Shown here: positions 5,782-14,030 of the stretch, in pieces
Position numbering within the stretch: position 1 is the first letter of the stretch
Layout: each line of letters opens with the position of its first letter
Source: Deltaproteobacteria bacterium
Lineage (GTDB): Bacteria; Desulfobacterota; Desulfobacteria; C00003060; C00003106
Length of the DNA stretch: 29,117 nucleotides
Assembly (NCBI GenBank): GCA_019314005.1
Contig: JAFDAE010000022.1
Location: 1-29,117, forward strand
Direction: 5' to 3'
Notes under the pieces: generated by a model
The model's database searches: none
The model's input: only the letters and a program-made list of their open reading frames with translations
What the model was told of the DNA's origin: nothing
Translations under genes and position numbers: made by a program

Positions 5782-6933
5782 TTATGGTTTTCTCCTTAGT
5801 TTCTTTGTTTTAATATAATCTGGTTTTGAAATAACTTTTTTCACTGGTTCGATTATTGTGTCCCCCGGCATAAACCTGTAATCAGCTAATATTTTCTTGC
5901 CTGTCTTCTTATCGACAATATGTTTCGGCAATCCAACCGTTACAGGCTTTGTAGGCCATTTAGGTTTTGAGTTTTCGTCAATCTCGTAGTTTTCCGTAAT
6001 AACTTCAAGAAGGTCTTTATCCGGTTTCGTTTCATCTTCAACAATAGTCTCTAATTCCATTTGCTCTATTTCTTCATTGGTTGGATTGATGACAATTATT
6101 TCATGTTTTGTTTCGTCATAACTTCCAAAGGGATGGGGGACTAATTGAGGTTTACCTCCATTGCCAAAACAGGGATGGTCGGGAGCTTGATACATTGAGA
6201 CTGTTTTTTTGGTAGTCTTGTCTCTTAGAATGAATATCCAATGAATTTCACCGGAAGATGTTACATAGCGTTGTTGAGCATAGGCTCGATAGCTTGCTGA
6301 TTGGGTAGACAGATACATAGTTGTGGTATATGCGGCAGAAATAGTTTCTCCTGCCCATTTTCCAACGCCAGCGCCAGCATCCCATCCCCAAAATGCAGGA
6401 TAACCGGCACCACCCGAACTCTTCAGTTGTGGATAAAATCCATATTCCCCACCAGGCAATGTTAAATCTTCACCACTCGTTGATACCGTAGAAACACTCC
6501 CTATACTCGTTTTGAGCTTGGCCTGGGTAACTGACGCGTTAATAGGCACTCTCTGATTACTCAATCTCGCATCGTTTCCAGCGCAGGCATTTGTGGAGCC
6601 CGTACCGAGACTCCTTAATCCATAAGTTCCTCCTGCTGGATTTTTTAGAGCAGCATTGCACATCGTCAAGGTAACAAGACCATCATTAAGAGCTAACAAA
6701 GCTTTAGATGTTCCAAAGTTGTAAATACTTATCCATGCATTATTCGCTTCATTACGTTGCTTTAAAATATTTGTGGTTGTGTCGAACCACCCCATCCCAG
6801 CAACTGTATTCGCCGGAGCACTTGCCCCTGAAAAAGCCGACTTCAATGCTGCAAAGTTGTTTTCTACGTTCTGCATATCTGTCTGTACGGCGTGGTCGGT
6901 CGCAAAAACATTGTCAGTATAATCCTGTGACAT
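5782..6933 (-). CDS. Tail fibre protein (383 aa)
   Basis: The N-terminal 80 residues match a common phage-fibre module: a DMQNVENNFAALKSAFSG stretch, SAPANTVAGMGWFDTTTN and NAWISIYNFG. A NDARLSNQR segment follows, a sequence commonly found in fibre shafts. Residues about 150-265 are Gly/Ser/Tyr-rich beta structure. The last 110 residues are different, rich in Lys, Glu and Pro (ETIVEDETKPDKDLLEVITE, KWPTKPVTVGLP) and basic at the very end. This tail may be a linker or a chaperone-binding part. It touches the upstream 79-aa gene by one base. Confidence 0.7.
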   Translation of the reverse strand: MSQDYTDNVFATDHAVQTDMQNVENNFAALKSAFSGASAPANTVAGMGWFDTTTNILKQRNEANNAWISIYNFGTSKALLALNDGLVTLTMCNAALKNPAGGTYGLRSLGTGSTNACAGNDARLSNQRVPINASVTQAKLKTSIGSVSTVSTSGEDLTLPGGEYGFYPQLKSSGGAGYPAFWGWDAGAGVGKWAGETISAAYTTTMYLSTQSASYRAYAQQRYVTSSGEIHWIFILRDKTTKKTVSMYQAPDHPCFGNGGKPQLVPHPFGSYDETKHEIIVINPTNEEIEQMELETIVEDETKPDKDLLEVITENYEIDENSKPKWPTKPVTVGLPKHIVDKKTGKKILADYRFMPGDTIIEPVKKVISKPDYIKTKKLRRKP

Positions 6934-7172
6934 TATATTTCCTCCTTAAATTCCGCCAAAGCCTGTTCAACCTCAATCATCTTTGCTTTTTTGGCATTGT
7001 GATTGTCTCGTATCTTTTTGGTTTTGGCCTTTAATTGGGTCTTGAAGTCCTTTTTATTTTTCCATGTTACACAGGTAGTTTCTAAAACTTCACCTGTTTC
7101 ATCGGTCACATGGATATAAACTACATGGCCTTTTTTATCGTTTACAATTTTATCTATTTTGTATTCAATCAT
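6933..7172 (-). CDS. Hypothetical small protein between gpJ and fibre genes (79 aa)
   Basis: The protein begins with a beta-type segment (IEYKIDKIV, HVVYIHVTDETGEVLE) and ends in a strongly basic helix rich in Lys (KTQLKAKTKKIRDNHNAKKAK). It starts one base after the gpJ-like gene stops and its stop overlaps the start of the fibre gene, so translation is probably coupled. Small ORFs at this place in other phages accompany tip assembly, but I recognise no family. Confidence 0.55.
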   Translation of the reverse strand: MIEYKIDKIVNDKKGHVVYIHVTDETGEVLETTCVTWKNKKDFKTQLKAKTKKIRDNHNAKKAKMIEVEQALAEFKEEI

Positions 7173-7173
7173 A

Positions 7174-9678
7174 TCAGCTCCAATACGCGGCTTTGCAGTT
7201 TAATTTTTTGATGTAAAGTTGTGAATCTGCTTGAGGGTCCGTGATAGAGATTTCAACCTGAACGTACCGCGCGGTGAATTCAGGAGAAAGGATCTGGAAG
7301 AAATCTGCCTCAAAAGGATAGACTCCGGTAGCCGTCCCCCACTTAATTTTAGCGTTCAGAATCGCTGCCACATCAGGAGTAGTTAATTCATACCAGCGAG
7401 TATTTGAATCAGTCTTATCTGCCCACGTTGTCGATCCCGGAAAAATACCCCCCCACGAAGTTGCGGATGATGTAAAGACCGTCAAAAAGTCACCCCAGAC
7501 CCTTACTGTCTTTTCCGAACCTAAATCATATTCTGGAGCTGTCCATGTACCCGTGAGAACTCCATCTGTGTGACTGCATTTCAGGCAATCATCGCCATTA
7601 TACAATACATATTCAGTGTTATCATGTGTTCCGATTCCATTATAATCCCATGACCAGGTGTTCTTGTCACTATATCCGGGCGGGTAAAAAACAGTCACGG
7701 AGGCGGAGACAGGGTTCTCGGAGTAGTTGCCGCTGTTGTCTTTCGGGGAACACCAAAGAGTAAAAGTCCCAGGCTTCACCCCGGAAAGGCGGAAATTCGG
7801 TGTCTCGTTGGAGGCCATGAAAATACCCCCAGCCCACGAATCACCTATTCGCAGCTCATATATAGAGACATCAGGATTAGTTACTTTCTCTCCGTACACG
7901 CTAATGGTATCACCCGCGGCGGTCGCAACGATATTAACCATGCTGTCAGGGAGTGCTGTTTTCCCAAAAATATATTGAGATATTGTATAAGCAGAATCAA
8001 AGTTTTCCTTCACTCCAAAAATCGACACGGAGCGGATTTTCATATAGTACATTTCGCCCTCTTCGACCGGATCGAGAATATAGTCAGAGGTGGCCTTCGT
8101 CATAAATCTATACTCCCCGGACCCTATTTTCACCCAGATTTCAGCATAATCCCAGAAGGGGTAGGAAGTCACCGGAGGCGGATCAAAGTCAATCTTCCAA
8201 CGGGTAAAACTTCTGTCCCGATAGTAGTAGACCTCTTCTTCCTTTGTCACATTAATCACGGGCTGAACCGCTGCGGAGGGGCTTAGGAGGTCAGTAATAA
8301 ACAATTCTTGCTCATCAATATCATAATCGTCATTATAAAGGGCATCGTCTTCTTGTAATAAATTCAGAGCAACGTTGCCATCCATTGTTATCTGATTTGA
8401 TTCAACCCTGTATAAAGGCTTCGTCCCGCTCGTCCATCCAGGCATCCGGTGTGTAATTTCTATCAAGTCCATCGGCTCCAGTGACATGGCTTTGTTGCCT
8501 GCTGTCAGACTTACAGCAGTTCCCCACCGTGCTCTCTCAAGATAATAATAAGACATCGGTATAACCTTTGACAGGGAGTCTAATCCTAATAACTCGATCT
8601 GTTGCTCTCGATAATCTCCTTCTGTGTCGTAAGCGTCATCATCTTGGAAGACTTTCTCATCCTGTGTGTAATTCTTGTCAGCGGAGAAGAAGGTCGCCTT
8701 AATTGCGTTGGGCCGTGAGAACAGAGTAGCAGAGGGTGAAATTTCAATCGTGCTTTCACTTCCTGTCTGAATGATATCATCTTCCGTAAGCTGCATTACA
8801 ACCGATTCTTCCCGTGTATCCCGGAATTTCAGCTTAAATTTGTTTTCGGAATAGATTATTTCACTGCGCCCGTTTACCAATAGGGACGCGATATTGTCTT
8901 CTATGGATTGATTCCTGTTAATAGGCATATTGCAGTTCCAGCCATACGTATCATAATAATCAGCGGCATCACGAAAAGAGGGTAAATCTATTCTGGTAGG
9001 ATCAAGACCCTTCCCACCACGAGTGCTCGGCCGGGTTAACAGATCATAAACACAGTACGCTAGATTGTCAGTATAAACCAACGGCATGGAATCATAATCG
9101 CTTTCTGTTGCGAAATTCTTAACTTTGCTACCCTCAAGAATCGCCGTTATGTCTGGAATTGACGAAAATTTATCCCGATCATACTCAAGCCGGCAATAAA
9201 GATACGCTGTGTATCTCATACAATCTGTCCAGTTTGGATAAGCCGTATGTAGTGTCGCGCACACGTTTTGTGTCGCTGACCCATCAAAGAACTCGTAATA
9301 GAAATTATCTTTGTAATCCGATTCTGTGTATATTACCCCATCCAGAAAGATTTGATCTACTCCCGCGTCTTGATAAATTCCTTTTACCGGCCCTTCAGCC
9401 ATTCCTAAGATCAAATGCAAATATTTATTGTCCGTGCCTGTTGTTGTCGCAAAGACCTGATTCCCACCGACCCTGGTCTTGCCATAAACAATCGGAAGTA
9501 TCTCTGCGGTTGATCTGGTATTTACCAGCCGCCCGGCATCTTCTTCCTTTTCTGCCGCAAAAGAAGGAGCCTTTCTGCCCGCGATACTAATTGATTGAGC
9601 AATCCCGTAGGCAACCGCAGCCCAGCCAATAAATTGAGTAATTGTCATCGCACCGATATAAGCGCCTACGGCTGGCAT
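7174..9678 (-). CDS. gpJ-like tail tip / host-specificity protein (834 aa)
   Basis: This is the tip protein of a lambda-like tail. A Gly/Ala-rich hydrophobic N-terminus (residues 1-30) is followed by the conserved tip core: STAEILPIVYGKTRVGGNQVF, LILGMAEGPVKGIYQD, then DLLTRPSTRGG and LPSFRDAADY. Fibronectin-III-like beta domains follow at about 470-650. The last 150 residues form a separate beta domain with several Trp (GTWTAPEYDLGSEKTVRVWG). gpJ proteins close the tail tube and carry receptor-binding segments. AGGAGGCTAAT precedes the ATG; the start overlaps the gpK-like gene by 13 bases. It is shorter than lambda J (about 1130 aa), so receptor contact is probably shared with the fibres downstream. 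Confidence 0.88.
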   Translation of the reverse strand: MPAVGAYIGAMTITQFIGWAAVAYGIAQSISIAGRKAPSFAAEKEEDAGRLVNTRSTAEILPIVYGKTRVGGNQVFATTTGTDNKYLHLILGMAEGPVKGIYQDAGVDQIFLDGVIYTESDYKDNFYYEFFDGSATQNVCATLHTAYPNWTDCMRYTAYLYCRLEYDRDKFSSIPDITAILEGSKVKNFATESDYDSMPLVYTDNLAYCVYDLLTRPSTRGGKGLDPTRIDLPSFRDAADYYDTYGWNCNMPINRNQSIEDNIASLLVNGRSEIIYSENKFKLKFRDTREESVVMQLTEDDIIQTGSESTIEISPSATLFSRPNAIKATFFSADKNYTQDEKVFQDDDAYDTEGDYREQQIELLGLDSLSKVIPMSYYYLERARWGTAVSLTAGNKAMSLEPMDLIEITHRMPGWTSGTKPLYRVESNQITMDGNVALNLLQEDDALYNDDYDIDEQELFITDLLSPSAAVQPVINVTKEEEVYYYRDRSFTRWKIDFDPPPVTSYPFWDYAEIWVKIGSGEYRFMTKATSDYILDPVEEGEMYYMKIRSVSIFGVKENFDSAYTISQYIFGKTALPDSMVNIVATAAGDTISVYGEKVTNPDVSIYELRIGDSWAGGIFMASNETPNFRLSGVKPGTFTLWCSPKDNSGNYSENPVSASVTVFYPPGYSDKNTWSWDYNGIGTHDNTEYVLYNGDDCLKCSHTDGVLTGTWTAPEYDLGSEKTVRVWGDFLTVFTSSATSWGGIFPGSTTWADKTDSNTRWYELTTPDVAAILNAKIKWGTATGVYPFEADFFQILSPEFTARYVQVEISITDPQADSQLYIKKLNCKAAYWS

Positions 9679-10070
9679 ATTAGCCTCCTCGCCATAATCG
9701 GCACAAACACATCCCCTAAAAGATACGTCTGAACCCCATCTTCCCTTGACGCGGCTAAGGCTTTTTTGGCTCCAATATAGAGCGCAGGGAATTTGACTGA
9801 TTTATATTGCACAACTATAAGATCACCCTTTTTCAAGTTTTTGACATCAGCTTCCTCGCCTATCGTTTCAAAGAGTTCCATCATAACCCGTATCATGCCA
9901 TCCGGGTCTTGCTCCCAATGTCCCATGTATGTCTCAAGGTTGTATCCTTTGTAATTATCAGGTACCTTAACCCCGGCATCGGTATAAAAATCATGGATAA
10001 ACTTCATGCAATTATATTCTCCGAAAGAAGCCCCAATATATTTTCGTGTTAAAATTCCAAAGTTTTTCAA
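9666..10070 (-). CDS. gpK-like NlpC/P60-related tail tip assembly protein
   Basis: The order L-K-J identifies this as the gpK equivalent. The sequence LTRKYIGASFGEYNCMKFIHDFY fits the region of the NlpC/P60 catalytic Cys, and KKGDLIVVQ with PALYIGAKKA fits the later beta strands. The His expected before I-Y-I-G is absent, so cell-wall hydrolysis is doubtful and a structural or assembly role is more likely. The frame is open up to a GTG at 10118, but I prefer the TTG at 10070: it overlaps the upstream stop (ATTGA), follows a G-rich stretch and starts just before the family homology. Confidence 0.68.
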   Translation of the reverse strand: MKNFGILTRKYIGASFGEYNCMKFIHDFYTDAGVKVPDNYKGYNLETYMGHWEQDPDGMIRVMMELFETIGEEADVKNLKKGDLIVVQYKSVKFPALYIGAKKALAASREDGVQTYLLGDVFVPIMARRLICQP

Positions 10071-10771
10071 TCTGTTTTCCCCCAGTATATCTGCTTCTCC
10101 ATCAAGTCGGGAAGCCACCTAAAACCGCTGAAATTATCCGTATTCCCCAAAGCTTTACATCTGGCATACGATTGATCGCACCATGTTTCCCCTCCGGTGT
10201 ACCCACATTCAGTGCTCTTAAAAGGCCATCGGCACGCGGATTGGTACTTCCTTAATGTCTTCTTGTTCCACAGTACAAACTCATTCACAAGAGTAATTGA
10301 CGCTTTAGGCTCTGTCAGTTTCCACGTTGAAACTAAGCCCTCAAAGATTTTGAATGTCTGGTCTATAATTTGATTATTAGAATCGAAAAAGCCCACTTTT
10401 AGAGTCCCCCATTTATTCATTATATCTTCATTTAGAAACACAGCGGACATCTGTAGATCAACATTTCCTATTTCAATTTCAACCTTATCCACGGAGGACT
10501 TCGCACTGTAGTTTACCGCTGAAATTGAGAAGGGCATAGTTTCAAACTTGTTGCTCTCATATCCTTGTTCGAGTATTAACTGATCCCCGCTTTCCGTTAC
10601 GAGTAAATCTCCGGCTTCCGTTGCCAAATCTATCCTATTTTCAACCCCCCATAAATCGACATCGCAGTCTGTATATCGGAGTGTTGTATTAAAATCCAAC
10701 TCCAAAAACCAGAACATCTTGCCCTCTTCGCTTGAAAGAGCAGCTTCTATGAATGATGATAAGTCTCTCAT
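10067..10771 (-). CDS. gpL-like minor tail protein (DUF2163/phage BR0599 type) with a four-Cys cluster
   Basis: The N-terminal half is the beta-rich region typical of DUF2163-type tip proteins. The C-terminal part carries cysteines at 180, 189, 198 and 205 (C-RWPFKSTE-C, then TW-C-DQSYAR-C), followed by GNTDNFSGFRWLP, the signature that in lambda gpL belongs to the iron-sulphur-binding tip protein. A short repeat around residues 48-68 (LATEAGDLLVTESGDQLILE) looks like an inserted beta hairpin. The protein sits at the tail tip next to gpK and gpJ. It is 7 bases downstream of the DUF2460-like gene. Confidence 0.8.
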   Translation of the reverse strand: MRDLSSFIEAALSSEEGKMFWFLELDFNTTLRYTDCDVDLWGVENRIDLATEAGDLLVTESGDQLILEQGYESNKFETMPFSISAVNYSAKSSVDKVEIEIGNVDLQMSAVFLNEDIMNKWGTLKVGFFDSNNQIIDQTFKIFEGLVSTWKLTEPKASITLVNEFVLWNKKTLRKYQSACRWPFKSTECGYTGGETWCDQSYARCKALGNTDNFSGFRWLPDLMEKQIYWGKTD

Positions 10772-10778
10772 ATTTCTC

Positions 10779-11357
10779 CTATTGAGGTGAAAGTCCTTTC
10801 AATTTTATCCCGTAAGAATAAACCTGTTCAATAAATGTCTCCCGTGGCAATTTGTCCTCTGCGAATCTGGCTCGTATCCTCAAATAGCCAGTAAAATCAG
10901 CTGTAATAATTACCCCTTCACCCGGTGCCGTGTCATACTCGACCCTATCGCTATCCGAATTCCCCCCACCTACCAAGATAGATGTACTTGTTGTCGCATC
11001 CACACCATCCGAATAAATAGTATGAGATACTGTCTCTCGTCCGGGGATATCGAATATTTTAGTAACCCCATCCCCTGTCCCGCAGTATTGCCCCTTGTGA
11101 ACGAATTTATGTTCAGGGAAAAGGGTAAAATCGTAAATATAAAAAGCCTCTTGCGCTCCATTACGGGCCAAGTAAAACTCCCATAACGTCCGGGCATCTG
11201 CAACTTCCAATTTTTCGTATGCCAAGGTAACGTTATATTTCGGGTACATCTGTTTGCTTCTTCGCTGTTCGCCACCGCCATCGAATTGACTGATTAGCGT
11301 GTTAAACTCCGGCTCTACAGTTAAAGTTTGTGTGTCTATTTCAGGAAAAGCAGCCAT
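10779..11357 (-). CDS. Minor tail protein, DUF2460/gpM-like (192 aa)
   Basis: The gene occupies the gpM position between tape measure and gpL. The sequence contains PEIDTQTLTVEPEFNTLISQF, RRSKQMYPKYNVTLAYE and TLWEFYLARNGAQEAFYIYD, a pattern shared by phage tip proteins that link the tube end to the tip complex. The second half carries an extra beta segment (GDGVTKIFDIPGRETVSHTI), like the receptor-independent decorations of DUF2460 proteins. Its ATG overlaps the tape-measure stop by one base. Exact family assignment is less certain than the positional one. Confidence 0.7.
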   Translation of the reverse strand: MAAFPEIDTQTLTVEPEFNTLISQFDGGGEQRRSKQMYPKYNVTLAYEKLEVADARTLWEFYLARNGAQEAFYIYDFTLFPEHKFVHKGQYCGTGDGVTKIFDIPGRETVSHTIYSDGVDATTSTSILVGGGNSDSDRVEYDTAPGEGVIITADFTGYLRIRARFAEDKLPRETFIEQVYSYGIKLKGLSPQ

Positions 11358-13459
11358 TATATTGTACCTCTGATTGTATCTAAGAGCCCCGACCTATTTT
11401 CCAAGGCATCATTTACCACGGTTACGATTGATCCAGGGTTTCTTTTTACCACTTCGGAAAAGGACTTTGAGTCGATCGCATTGATTATTATCGTTGTCCC
11501 CCCACCATTAGAGACAACACCAAGATCTCCTGAACTTGTGCGCTTTAGAGGCATAACCGCTTCCGGCCCATCTTCCCCCATCAGACCAGCGCCCTGTGCC
11601 ATTGGAAAGACTGTCGGAAGTGAGACAATCCCACCTTTTGCGAAGGGAAGAAGATTGCCCCCCTCGAAAGCGTTGCCTTTAGCAGAAAACAGCTTCGATC
11701 CGCCCAATGCCGTACCAACAGCTTTCAATGTGATCCCGAACCAGCCGCCCCCACCACCTTTGCCAAACATCTTTTCTATAAGGTATTTCTGGATCAGCAT
11801 CTGGGTAACCATCTGGGCGAATGATTCTGCAATAGCCTCAAAGGTCGTCTCTGACCCCCACAACATATCATTCAAAGTCGAAGAGAAAGAATTACCCCAA
11901 CCAACGAAGGCTTGCTCCATTACATCGGATTTTTCCTCTGTCGTATCGGCCAAGTCTTCGAGGCTCTTGATGGAGGCTTTCGTTCCCTCATCTATATCAG
12001 CCATCATATCAATTATGGCTTCATCAGTTGCGGCGTATGCCTTCATGTTGTCTGTCGTGTCAAGTATTGCTTCGGCCAATTTGAGTTGCTCGGGAGTCGC
12101 ACCCTGCATTCTAAGATGATACAGAGCGACTTCTTTTGAGGCCATACCAAAGGTGTCACGCTGCACTTTGAGAGACTCTATCTGCTTATCGACTGCCTCT
12201 TTTAATTTAGCGGCGACCGTTTCTGCCGCAAGTCTTGCTGCTGCTTCTTCTGGGGTTTCCCCCACCATTCCGCCACCAGTGCCACCTGTGCCAACCGCAG
12301 GTTCATCCAAGTCCCAACCTCGCGTTGCCCCAGAGGGCTTACCGGGAACCCCGCCAGCAAAAGGATCACTGATTGCGTCCAACGCCGCCTTGAGTTCCTT
12401 TGCGTTCATTGTTGCAAATTCAAGAAAATCAAGGCTGCCTTCTGAAACCGCTCCAAATCCTTTTAGGGTTCTTGCTATTTTAGGCAACAGCATTGCCGCA
12501 GCAACAATCACAGCAATTTTTTTCCCAAACAGCGCAGCTCCAAGAACCCCGACTCCACCCGTGATCTCTTCTGGAATATCATCATAGACATCTTTGATGT
12601 CGCCTAGACTATCTTTCATGGCATTAATCTTGGCTGGCATGTCCTGAGTGATAAAATCATTGTTATCAGCGACCCATTGAGCCATTCCAGCAGCGGCCTT
12701 ACCTAATTCCGGGCCAACCGAGGAGATTGCACTGATGAGAGAAACCTTAATAACAGCCGATAGATCATCTATGTTGTCCTTTGCTTTCTCTGCTCCCCTA
12801 AGAAGATCCTCATCAATCTCAAGACCCAACCGTTCAAATCGATCTCTTAGGGTGTCAGTGTTACCGGCCAGTAAGAGCATTCGAGGACCGAGTTTCATCC
12901 CGAAGGTCGCCTCAGCAAAGGCCAGCCGGGCAAGTGGGTCCTCAAGTTTCTCGACGGCTTCGAAGAAAATATCAAAGGCTTCAGAGGAGTTGCCAGCTGC
13001 TTTGAATTGCCCCAAAAGGGCTTCGTTGGTTTTATTCAGGTACGTGTAGAGCGTTCCAGTTCCTGCTTGGAGCTTGCCAGTCCTGACAGCAAGCATGTTA
13101 AGTGCTTTGTCGAGTTGATCGGTGGATACTCCGGAGCGGTCGGCAATATATCTCCATTGTTGTAAAGCTTTGGTCGAGATACCAATGCTATCAGCAGTCT
13201 TGGCGATTGAGTCAGCGTATTCGAGGTTCTTCTTAATAGCATAAACCATCCCGGCAACCATAGCAGTTCCAGCCATAATGCCACGGAATGAGGTCATAGC
13301 TTTGGCAGCGCGGGTAAATTTATCCCCCACTTTGTGCATAGCTTTCTGCATACCGGTGGCGTTCTTCTGCACAGCATTCTTTGCCTTCCGCATGTCGGCG
13401 GAGAACTGGGCGTGTCCCGCGCTAAGCTCGGCTCTAAGACTACCAATTGGCTGCGCCAT
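11357..13459 (-). CDS. Tape measure protein (700 aa)
   Basis: This is the longest helical protein of the tail module and lies directly after the chaperones, where the tape measure is always found. The N-terminus is amphipathic helix (LRAELSAGHAQFSADMRKAK), there are hydrophobic segments near residues 60-75 and 305-325, and a lambda-type C-terminal region (WGNSFSSTLNDMLWGSETTF, then MVTQMLIQKYLIEKM) precedes the frequent end motif AQGAGLMGEDGPEAVMPLKR. The protein sets tail length and enters the cell envelope with DNA. At the usual 1.5 angstrom per residue, 700 aa implies a tail of about 100 nm. The start overlaps the chaperone stop by one base. Confidence 0.9.
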   Translation of the reverse strand: MAQPIGSLRAELSAGHAQFSADMRKAKNAVQKNATGMQKAMHKVGDKFTRAAKAMTSFRGIMAGTAMVAGMVYAIKKNLEYADSIAKTADSIGISTKALQQWRYIADRSGVSTDQLDKALNMLAVRTGKLQAGTGTLYTYLNKTNEALLGQFKAAGNSSEAFDIFFEAVEKLEDPLARLAFAEATFGMKLGPRMLLLAGNTDTLRDRFERLGLEIDEDLLRGAEKAKDNIDDLSAVIKVSLISAISSVGPELGKAAAGMAQWVADNNDFITQDMPAKINAMKDSLGDIKDVYDDIPEEITGGVGVLGAALFGKKIAVIVAAAMLLPKIARTLKGFGAVSEGSLDFLEFATMNAKELKAALDAISDPFAGGVPGKPSGATRGWDLDEPAVGTGGTGGGMVGETPEEAAARLAAETVAAKLKEAVDKQIESLKVQRDTFGMASKEVALYHLRMQGATPEQLKLAEAILDTTDNMKAYAATDEAIIDMMADIDEGTKASIKSLEDLADTTEEKSDVMEQAFVGWGNSFSSTLNDMLWGSETTFEAIAESFAQMVTQMLIQKYLIEKMFGKGGGGGWFGITLKAVGTALGGSKLFSAKGNAFEGGNLLPFAKGGIVSLPTVFPMAQGAGLMGEDGPEAVMPLKRTSSGDLGVVSNGGGTTIIINAIDSKSFSEVVKRNPGSIVTVVNDALENRSGLLDTIRGTI

Positions 13460-13716
13460 TATTTCTTCCTCGTCTCTTTAATTGCCTCAAGTTGTCTCTT
13501 GAGTAATAATCCGTTCTTCGGCTTTTTCTTGCCGCGACTTAACTTCTCGAATCTCGGCAGTTTCTTCGCTCTCGAAAATGCTGCTATCATCCACGCCTGT
13601 TTATCCGACCGTTCAGAAGTGGCTTCCATCGCAATATGGGTCTGGTATGGAGTCAGCTCCCAGAATTCTAATGGCGAAATACCCGCAACAATCGCATTTT
13701 TATACGCTTGATCCAT
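13459..13716 (-). CDS. Tail assembly chaperone, frameshifted (gpT-like) part
   Basis: The segment WMDQAYKNAIVAGISPLEFWELTPYQTHIAM is typical of the second, downstream frame of the chaperone pair (G-I-x-x-x-E-F-W-x-L-T-P). It overlaps the end of the upstream chaperone in the -1 frame, and the frame is open through the run of nine A at 13732-13740. It is therefore most likely made only as an extension of the upstream protein by -1 frameshifting. The ATG at 13716 has no clear ribosome site. The C-terminus is Lys/Arg-rich. The extended form is expected to bind the tape measure protein and recruit tail-tube subunits. Confidence 0.8.
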   Translation of the reverse strand: MDQAYKNAIVAGISPLEFWELTPYQTHIAMEATSERSDKQAWMIAAFSRAKKLPRFEKLSRGKKKPKNGLLLKRQLEAIKETRKK

Positions 13717-14030
13717 CCAGTCAGGGTCTGCTTTTTTTTTACGTCCTCATCTTCCGGCATACCTTTATCGCCAAAATACGCCCAAGTAAGAGCTTGCTGT
13801 ACGTCATTGGCAAAAGGTATTAGAGGAGGTGATAGCTCCATGATCTTTTCAGGAGTCATCTCCGGATGTTTCTTACGCATTCCAGCGGCCCCAACGAATG
13901 CCACTACCTCTGGCTTGAATAGGTCGGGAGAATCGCCGTACTTCTCGTTCACTTCGGCTAAAACAGCCCACGTGTACCTGAGTCTGTACGGCTTCCCCTC
14001 TATTGTCGTAACCTTCGTTCCTGTTATCAT
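13668..14030 (-). CDS. Tail assembly chaperone (gpG-like)
   Basis: This 120-residue protein follows the tail-tube gene and overlaps its stop by four bases. The sequence TIEGKPYRLRYTWAVLAEV and FANDVQQALTWAYFGD are typical of phage tail chaperones of the gpG type (a small beta start, then helices). At codons GTA-AAA-AAA-AAG (13742-13731) the ribosome can slip back one base into the downstream frame, giving a longer gpGT-like product. Without slippage the frame ends at 13668. It acts in the cytoplasm during tail assembly and is not expected in the virion. Confidence 0.82.
   Translation of the reverse strand: MITGTKVTTIEGKPYRLRYTWAVLAEVNEKYGDSPDLFKPEVVAFVGAAGMRKKHPEMTPEKIMELSPPLIPFANDVQQALTWAYFGDKGMPEDEDVKKKQTLTGWIKRIKMRLLRVFRH
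13732..13740 (-). promoter_or_regulatory. -1 ribosomal frameshift site (nine-A slippery run)
   Basis: On the minus strand the sequence reads GAC-GTA-AAA-AAA-AAG-CAG in the upstream frame. The nine A allow tandem tRNA-Lys slippage of the A-AAA-AAA type. A slip of one base yields KADPDWMDQAYKNAIV, which joins the downstream chaperone frame without a stop. This is the conserved G/GT arrangement of siphophage tail chaperones. Confidence 0.82.

Noticed and set aside
11328..12119. Long open frame of 263 codons on the plus strand opposite the tape measure gene
   Set aside because: It lies fully antisense to a well-supported tape measure gene, has no ribosome site and its translation shows no domain; a shadow of the codon bias of the real gene.
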